Shown here piece after piece: positions 5,707 to 10,545 of a stretch of 10,545 nucleotides of DNA (positions are counted from its first letter, which is position 1; each line of letters starts with the position of its first letter). A model generated the notes under the pieces. It made no database searches and had not been told where the DNA came from. It was given only the letters and a program-made list of their open reading frames with translations. This DNA comes from an uncultured Collinsella sp. (GTDB lineage: Bacteria > Actinomycetota > Coriobacteriia > Coriobacteriales > Coriobacteriaceae), in the NCBI GenBank assembly GCA_900555225.1, contig USKL01000034.1, positions 1-10,545 on the forward strand, written 5' to 3'. Both the position numbers and the translations under genes were made by a program.

Positions 5707-8577
5707 ATGAGTCGCCGCAACACCGAACTGCTCTTGCTCATCGCCTCGGCGTTCCCCGTCATCCTGCTGTATGCGATGTACGTGCTCACCGCGGGCGCCG
5801 CCATCTCCTTTGAGACGCTCGCCGTGCCGATCGGCCTCTTTGCCGCCTTCGCCGCGGCACATATCGCCGTGCGCATCTTGGCGCCCGGCGCCGACCCCGC
5901 CATCCTACCCATCGTATTTATACTTTCGGGCATCGGCATCACGTTCGTGACACGCCTCGCCCCCGCTCTCGCCATCTCACAGCTCATCATCCTGTTTGTC
6001 TCGGTGGCCCTGATGGTGGGAACGCTCGCACTGGTCAAAAACCTCGACGTGGTCATGCGCTACAAGTACACCTTTGGCATCATCGGCATCATCCTGCTGA
6101 TGCTGCCCATCTTTATCGGCACCACGATCTCGGGCTCCAAGCTGTGGATTCGCATCGCGGGCTTTACCATCCAGCCTGGCGAGTTCGCCAAGGTCTTTAT
6201 CGTGCTGTTCCTGGCCGGGTACCTGGCCGAGAACCGCGAGCTGCTCTCCATCTCCAACCGCAAGATCCTGGGCTTTAAGATCCCTCGCCTGCGACTGCTG
6301 CTGCCGCTGTTTGCCGTGTGGGGTGTGTGCCTGCTCGTCGTCGTCTTCGAACGCGACCTGGGTTCGGCCGTGCTGTTCTACACCATCTTCTTGCTGATGC
6401 TCTACGTTGCCACGGGGCGCTTTTCGTATGTCGTTATCGGCCTTGCGCTCTTAGCCGTTGGAGCTGTGGGCGCCTACAAGTTCCTGTCTCACGTTCAGGT
6501 GCGTTTCCAGGTTTGGGTCGATCCGTTTAAGGACGCCCAGGGCCAGGGCTACCAGATCGTCCAGTCGCTCTTCTCGCTTGCCGATGGCGGCCTGGTCGGT
6601 GTTGGCATCGGCAACGGCATGGCCAACAACATCCCCGTCGTCGAGTCCGACTTTATCTTTTCGGCTATCGGCGAGGAGATGGGCCTTTTGGGCGGCGGCG
6701 CCGTGCTCATCCTGTTTATGCTTTTTGCCGTGCGTGGCCTCACCACGGCTGCCCGCGCTAAATCCGACCTCGCCGCCTTTAGCGCCACGGGCCTTACGGC
6801 CGCCATCAGCTTCCAGGCCTTCTTGATCGTTGGCGGCGTAACCCGCCTGATCCCGCTGACCGGCGTCACCCTGCCCTTTATGAGCCAGGGCGGCTCCTCG
6901 CTGCTGGCAAGCTTTATCATCGTCGCGCTCCTGCTGCGCGCCGGTGACGAGGCGACCGGACGCGAGGCCGAGCTTACCGGCACCGGCACCATGGCCGCCA
7001 TCACCGATGATCAGGTCGCATCTGCCGCCGCCCCGACGGGCACGCGCTTTGCCACCTCGTCTTCCTACGGCAGCGGCAGCCATTCCGTCGGCTCGCGCAT
7101 GCGCCGTCGCCTGCTCGACACGCCTGAATCCGGTGTGCTCGGCCGCGTTGCGCTCGCCAACCGTCTAACCCGTGCGGTGCTCGCCTTTACGGCGCTGTTC
7201 GCCATCCTTATCGGCAACCTCACCTATGTCCAGGTCATTAAGGCCAAGGACTATCAGGACATGCCGACCAACAACCACACCATCGCCCGCTCCAAGTACA
7301 TCCAGCGCGGCTCCATCATCACGTCCGACGGCGTGACGCTGGCCGAGTCGCTGCAGCAGGAGGACGGCACCTACGTACGCTCCTACCCCAACGGTAACCT
7401 GGCAGCGCACGTGGTTGGCTACGTGAGCCAGCAGTATGGCACCACCGCCATCGAGAGCGTCATGAACGACACGCTCACCGGTTCTAAGGACTACTCCAGC
7501 TGGAACAACGCCATCGCGTCGCTCGCGGGCCAGACCCAGCCGGGCAACACCGCCAAGCTCACCATCGACTCGCGTATCCAGACGGCGGCCGAGCAGGCAC
7601 TCAAGGGCTTTAAGGGCGCTGTAGTGGTCATCGACCCGCGTACCGGCGCGGTACTCGCATGTGCCAGCTCGCCCACCTACGACAACACCAACATCGACGC
7701 CCTGCTGCAGGCGGGCGGCGGCGAGGACGGCTCCATGTACAATCGCGCCATGGACGCGCTGTACACGCCGGGCTCCACGTTTAAGGTCGTTACGCTTTCC
7801 GCGGCACTCGAGACCGGTACCGCCAGCCTTACCAGCACCTACCAGGCGCCCGGCTCCATGGACATCGGCAACGCACCGGTCACCAACTATGCCAACGAGA
7901 GCTACGGCACCATCAGCCTGCAGCAGGCCTTTGCCGTGTCCTCCAACGTCGTCTTTGGCCAGGTGGCAAACGAAGTTGGCGCAAACACGCTCGTGCAGTT
8001 TGCCAACGCCTTTGGCTACGGCCAAAAGCTCGGCCAGGACCTGACCTCCGCGGCCTCCATCATGGCCGACCCGTCGCTCATGACCGAGTGGGAGACCGCC
8101 TGGGCCGGCGCCGGCCAGCCTGTCGGCATGGACCACACGCCCGGGCCGCAGACCACCGTCATGCAAAACGCCGTGATTGCCGCCGCCATCGCTAACAGTG
8201 GCGTGGTCATGGACCCGTACTTTGTAGCCCAGGTACTCGCCCCGGACGGAACTGTGGTCAAGACCACGCAGTCCCGCTCGCTGGGTCAGGCCGTCAGCTC
8301 CGCCACGGCCGACCAGGTCAAGCAGGCCATGCTCGCCGTCGTCCAGTCCGGTACCGGCACCGATGCCCAGGTCCCCGGCGTCAAGGTCGCCGGCAAGACC
8401 GGCTCGGCCGAGACCGGCGGCACCAACGTCAACTCGATGTTCGTTGGCTTTGCACCTTACGATTCACCCACGGTCGCCATCTCGGTGGCCTTGGAGGATT
8501 ACGACAAACACGACGTCAAGGCGGCCAAGATTGCCGGCATCGTCCTGACCGCGGCGCTCGCCGCACAGGGAGCGTGA
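5707..8577 (+). CDS. RodA/FtsW (SEDS) glycosyltransferase fused to class B penicillin-binding transpeptidase
   Basis: One 956-residue chain carries both peptidoglycan-making activities: polymerising lipid II and cross-linking the stem peptides outside the membrane. Residues ~7-412 form the multi-helix SEDS module with FERDLGSA (214-221), VESDFIFSAIGEE (312-324; D315 matches the catalytic Asp of RodA) and PFMSQGGSSLL (390-400). A Ser/Thr/Ala-rich cytoplasmic linker (~413-484) follows, then a further membrane helix (~487-508). The PBP part opens with a YIQRGSI..DG motif (532-542) and has a short non-catalytic domain, as in PbpA. Transpeptidase motifs are STFK (690-693, nucleophile S690), SSN (745-747) and KTG (897-899). 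Actinobacterial clusters usually encode RodA and PbpA as two genes at this position, so this is a fusion of neighbours. No internal stop or frameshift is seen. It lies 16 bases after pstP. Confidence 0.93.
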   Translation: MSRRNTELLLLIASAFPVILLYAMYVLTAGAAISFETLAVPIGLFAAFAAAHIAVRILAPGADPAILPIVFILSGIGITFVTRLAPALAISQLIILFVSVALMVGTLALVKNLDVVMRYKYTFGIIGIILLMLPIFIGTTISGSKLWIRIAGFTIQPGEFAKVFIVLFLAGYLAENRELLSISNRKILGFKIPRLRLLLPLFAVWGVCLLVVVFERDLGSAVLFYTIFLLMLYVATGRFSYVVIGLALLAVGAVGAYKFLSHVQVRFQVWVDPFKDAQGQGYQIVQSLFSLADGGLVGVGIGNGMANNIPVVESDFIFSAIGEEMGLLGGGAVLILFMLFAVRGLTTAARAKSDLAAFSATGLTAAISFQAFLIVGGVTRLIPLTGVTLPFMSQGGSSLLASFIIVALLLRAGDEATGREAELTGTGTMAAITDDQVASAAAPTGTRFATSSSYGSGSHSVGSRMRRRLLDTPESGVLGRVALANRLTRAVLAFTALFAILIGNLTYVQVIKAKDYQDMPTNNHTIARSKYIQRGSIITSDGVTLAESLQQEDGTYVRSYPNGNLAAHVVGYVSQQYGTTAIESVMNDTLTGSKDYSSWNNAIASLAGQTQPGNTAKLTIDSRIQTAAEQALKGFKGAVVVIDPRTGAVLACASSPTYDNTNIDALLQAGGGEDGSMYNRAMDALYTPGSTFKVVTLSAALETGTASLTSTYQAPGSMDIGNAPVTNYANESYGTISLQQAFAVSSNVVFGQVANEVGANTLVQFANAFGYGQKLGQDLTSAASIMADPSLMTEWETAWAGAGQPVGMDHTPGPQTTVMQNAVIAAAIANSGVVMDPYFVAQVLAPDGTVVKTTQSRSLGQAVSSATADQVKQAMLAVVQSGTGTDAQVPGVKVAGKTGSAETGGTNVNSMFVGFAPYDSPTVAISVALEDYDKHDVKAAKIAGIVLTAALAAQGA

Positions 8578-8627
8578 TGCCCATGATCGAATCGGACACC
8601 CGAGGCGCGCCGCGGCCGAAGAGTTAG
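8577..8627 (+). CDS. Possible 16-codon leader ORF between the SEDS-PBP gene and pknB
   Basis: An ATG at 8577-8579 overlaps the stop of the SEDS-PBP gene (TGATG), the layout of a re-initiating ribosome. It would give a basic 16-residue peptide starting MPMIESDTRG and ending at TAG 8625-8627, in the loop of a predicted hairpin. No homology is recognisable and no good ribosome site precedes it. It may be a translated leader, a decayed gene end or chance. Confidence 0.2.
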   Translation: MPMIESDTRGAPRPKS

Positions 8628-8639
8628 CGGCAACGCGCC
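8604..8639 (+). other. Bulged GC hairpin in the 132-base gap before pknB
   Basis: Bases 8604-8613 (GGCGCGCCGC) can pair with 8627-8630 (GCGG) plus 8634-8639 (CGCGCC), leaving a CAA bulge and a 13-base loop. That makes ten G-C pairs. No T-run follows, so it is not a standard intrinsic terminator and transcription into pknB is probably not stopped. It could slow transcription or translation between the two genes. Such stems also arise by chance in GC-rich DNA. Nothing else convincing was seen in 8578-8709. Confidence 0.35.
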
Positions 8640-8699
8640 ACACGGCCCCAGCGGCCACATCGTAGGTACTACACACATCGTTGAGCGAATAGTTATGTT

Positions 8700-8704
8700 A
8701 GGAG
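8700..8704 (+). promoter_or_regulatory. Ribosome binding site AGGAG that selects the pknB start at 8710
   Basis: AGGAG lies 5 bases before ATG 8710. An in-frame ATG at 8695 has no purine-rich site upstream and would itself precede this AGGAG. The protein therefore most likely starts MEQRVLGGRY, with the kinase fold beginning almost at once, as is usual for PknB. Confidence 0.65.
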
Positions 8705-8709
8705 CAGGA

Positions 8710-10545
8710 ATGGAACAGAGGGTCCTCGGGGGAAGATACCTCCTCAAGGATAAGGTGGGGACAGGCGGCATGGCGACCGTCTACCGTGCACAGGACCAGG
8801 TCCTCGACCGCACGGTTGCCGTCAAGATCATGCTACCGCAGTATGCTGGCGACGCAACCTTCGCCGCACGCTTTAAGCAGGAGGCCCAGGCAGCAGCCGG
8901 TCTCTCCTCCCCCTATATCGTGGGCGTCTACGATTGGGGCAAGGACGGCGACACCTATTACATCGTCATGGAGTACCTGCGCGGTACCGACCTTAAGAGC
9001 GGCATCAAGAGCCACGGCGCCCTCGACCCCAAGAAGGTCGCCCAGATCGGCTCGCAGATCAGCTCCGCGCTTTCGGTCGCTCACAAGCATGAGATCATCC
9101 ACCGCGACATTAAGCCGCAGAACATCATGGTGCTGCCCGACGGCAACATCAAGGTGATGGACTTTGGCATCGCGCGCGCCAAGAACAGCCACCTCACGCA
9201 AGACAACAACGTGCTGGGAACCGCCCACTACGTCAGCCCCGAGCAGACCCGCGGTCAGGACCTCGGCCCCACCTCGGATATCTACTCGCTGGGCGTCGTG
9301 ATGTACGAGTGCGCCACCGGCCGCGTGCCCTTTGACGGTGATGACGCCATCTCGGTCGCACTCAAGCAGGTCAACGAGCTGCCTATTCCGCCGAGCCAGA
9401 TCAACTCCGGTGTCGACGCCGACCTTGAGCGCATCATCCTCAAGTGCATGGAGAAGGACCCGGCAAACCGCTTCCAGACCGCTGACGAGCTGCGTCAGGT
9501 GCTCAACAGCTACCTGTCCGGTCGTGCCGTCAACATCTCGGAGCCCACGCGCATCATCGGTGCCCCCGGCGAGCTTGGCGCCACCAAGACTCGCGAGCTT
9601 TCCGATCAGACGCGCGCCATGGTGCGTCCCGTCTCGGGCGTGAGCGGCCAGAATACCGCCCGTAGCTCGGTTTCGGGTTCCACCGGCTCCTACGAGGTCG
9701 AAAAGCCCAAATCCAACAAGAACAAGATCATCGCCGCCGTGGTGGCAGCCGTTGCCGTCATCGGCATCGTGGTGGCCTTTGCCACAGGACTCTTTGGCGG
9801 CGAGCAGGTCACCGTTCCCGATGTACTGGGCAAGGACCAGCAGACTGCCGTCGAACTGATCAAGGAAGCCGGCCTCGAGGTCGGCACCATCGACCAAAGC
9901 TACAACGACGATGTCGACGAGGGCAAGGTCGCCGAGCAGACGCCCAACGGCAACACCAAGAAGGCCAAGGGCACTAAGGTGAACCTGGTAATCTCCAAGG
10001 GCCCCAAGCCCTCCGAGAAGGTTGAGGTTCCCCGGCTTGTCGGCCTGACCAAGGACCAGGCAGAAGCCGCGCTGGCAAGCGTTGGCCTGAAGGGCAACGC
10101 CTCCGAGGAGGCCAACGAGGCCGATGAGGGCCAGGTCTTTGAGCAGGACACCGAAGCCGGTAAGGAAGTCGCGAAGGGCACGACCATCTCGTACAAGGTC
10201 TCCAGCGGCCCGGATACCACGTCCGTCCCCGACCTGACCGACATGACCGAGGCCCAGGCGCGCAACGCCCTCGATATGGCAGGCTTTGGCGTCGACGTGA
10301 GCTACCAGGAGAACGACTCAGTTACCGAGGGAACCGTGATCAGCTGGAACCCCAGCGGCAAGCAGAAGCCCGGCGCCACGATTACCGTCGTCATTGCCAA
10401 GAAGTCCGGCAAGGCCAGCGTTCCGGGTAACCTGTACGGCAAGAGCATCTCCGCCGCCGTCACCGCGCTCAACAACGCCGGGTTCTACAACATCGCGTTC
10501 TGCGACCAGAACGGCAACCCCGTGAGCGGCAACGAAAACGCCACC
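8710..10545 (+). CDS. pknB: PASTA-domain Ser/Thr protein kinase PknB, 3' end outside window
   Basis: Transmembrane kinase that senses peptidoglycan fragments or lipid II through outer PASTA repeats and phosphorylates cell-wall and division proteins (family knowledge). The kinase domain covers ~9-268 with glycine loop GTGGMATVY (17-25), K39, probable helix-C E58, HRDIKPQN (131-138), DFG (151-153) and GTAHYVSPEQ (170-179), all intact and of the RD type. In the activation loop T163 aligns with T171 of Mycobacterium tuberculosis PknB, while the second site, T173 there, is D165 here. The juxtamembrane region (~270-335) is rich in Ser/Thr, and one membrane helix spans ~340-360. PASTA repeats lie at about 366-431, 438-500 and 504-565, with a divergent fourth from 570 cut by the window end. 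The first 612 residues are open with no stop. It lies 132 bases after the SEDS-PBP gene, a wider gap than any other here. Confidence 0.95.
   Translation, partial: MEQRVLGGRYLLKDKVGTGGMATVYRAQDQVLDRTVAVKIMLPQYAGDATFAARFKQEAQAAAGLSSPYIVGVYDWGKDGDTYYIVMEYLRGTDLKSGIKSHGALDPKKVAQIGSQISSALSVAHKHEIIHRDIKPQNIMVLPDGNIKVMDFGIARAKNSHLTQDNNVLGTAHYVSPEQTRGQDLGPTSDIYSLGVVMYECATGRVPFDGDDAISVALKQVNELPIPPSQINSGVDADLERIILKCMEKDPANRFQTADELRQVLNSYLSGRAVNISEPTRIIGAPGELGATKTRELSDQTRAMVRPVSGVSGQNTARSSVSGSTGSYEVEKPKSNKNKIIAAVVAAVAVIGIVVAFATGLFGGEQVTVPDVLGKDQQTAVELIKEAGLEVGTIDQSYNDDVDEGKVAEQTPNGNTKKAKGTKVNLVISKGPKPSEKVEVPRLVGLTKDQAEAALASVGLKGNASEEANEADEGQVFEQDTEAGKEVAKGTTISYKVSSGPDTTSVPDLTDMTEAQARNALDMAGFGVDVSYQENDSVTEGTVISWNPSGKQKPGATITVVIAKKSGKASVPGNLYGKSISAAVTALNNAGFYNIAFCDQNGNPVSGNENAT
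9805..10545 (+). repeat. Tandem PASTA-domain coding repeats of pknB (three complete, one partial)
   Basis: Four successive units of roughly 65 codons each open with a V/S-V-P motif: VTVPDVLG, VEVPRLVG, TSVPDLTD and ASVPGNLY. The first three end in a basic or Gly/Pro-containing strand. They begin near 9805, 10021, 10219 and 10417. The units are diverged at the DNA level and are protein-domain repeats, not recent duplications. The fourth has a Cys (residue 598) and an Asn/Gly-rich stretch and is less typical. Confidence 0.8.

Noticed and set aside
7165..8166. 333-codon open frame on the minus strand opposite the PBP domain
   Set aside because: Same reason: a mirror of the codon bias of a well-supported transpeptidase gene, with no recognisable domain.
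8604..8670. Intrinsic terminator after the SEDS-PBP gene
   Set aside because: A GC hairpin exists but no run of T follows it.
8694..8699. TATGTT as a promoter -10 just before pknB
   Set aside because: Transcription would start almost on the start codon and there is no -35 at proper spacing (TTGAGC at 8681 is only 7 bases away).
8695..8709. ATG at 8695 as start of pknB (five extra residues)
   Set aside because: No ribosome site upstream; AGGAG at 8700-8704 lies between the two ATGs and serves 8710.
8833..9897. 354-codon open frame on the minus strand opposite pknB
   Set aside because: It lies wholly antisense to a gene with complete kinase and PASTA motifs, and its product is Gly/Ala/Val/Asp-rich without a recognisable domain. 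It is a side effect of GC-biased codons.
1..10545. Kinase/phosphatase/FHA set as a phage-defence or other novel island
   Set aside because: Gene order and domains match the conserved cell-wall signalling cluster of Actinobacteria. No nuclease, toxin, integrase or mobile element is present.
1..10545. CRISPR arrays, tRNA or rRNA genes, insertion sequences, riboswitches
   Set aside because: Nothing recognisable was seen; the window is nearly fully coding apart from 8578-8709.

Overview
The window carries a cell-envelope Ser/Thr phosphosignalling and peptidoglycan-synthesis cluster of the actinobacterial fhaA-fhaB-pstP-rodA-pbpA-pknB type, with all genes on the + strand. The high-GC coding sequence, with CGC as the main Arg codon and frequent TTT for Phe, suggests a gut Coriobacteriia genome, probably Collinsella or a close relative. 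That placement rests on recalled family resemblance, not on a search. No tRNA, rRNA, CRISPR array, insertion sequence or phage gene was seen.

Left end (1 to about 880). The window opens inside a PP2C phosphatase gene. A strong AAAGGAGG ribosome site then leads into a Ser/Thr kinase gene. The phosphatase and the first ~75 residues of the kinase look like the PrpC-PrkC pair of Clostridia (Oscillospiraceae-like). They use CGG for about half of their Arg codons, a codon almost absent from the rest of the window. Somewhere near 855-895, inside the conserved kinase motif LSHPNIV, the kinase turns into a Coriobacteriia-type protein with an HLD catalytic loop and about ten membrane segments. The reading frame stays open. 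The likeliest explanation is a chimeric assembly join at a contig end, although a real homologous exchange cannot be excluded from sequence alone.

Core (about 880 to 8577). The hybrid kinase overlaps fhaA by 4 bases. fhaA is followed by fhaB, which overlaps a membrane-anchored PP2C phosphatase (PstP type, with an unusual ~210-residue acidic Ala/Pro-rich N-terminal tail) by 4 bases. Next comes a single long gene in which a RodA/FtsW (SEDS) glycosyltransferase is fused to a class B penicillin-binding transpeptidase. This tight packing implies one transcript and coupled translation.

Right end (8578 to 10545). A 132-base intergenic stretch holds a possible 16-codon ORF and a bulged GC hairpin. 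It precedes pknB, a PASTA-domain kinase that runs off the window after three full PASTA repeats and part of a fourth.

How the genes fit together (inference from the mycobacterial counterparts): PknB senses peptidoglycan fragments or lipid II through its PASTA repeats and phosphorylates cytoplasmic targets. FhaA and FhaB read the phosphothreonines, PstP removes them, and the SEDS-PBP fusion is the wall-building machine under this control. The cluster is a conserved housekeeping system. The most unusual points are the join in the first kinase, the SEDS-PBP fusion, the PstP tail and the non-RD multi-membrane kinase.
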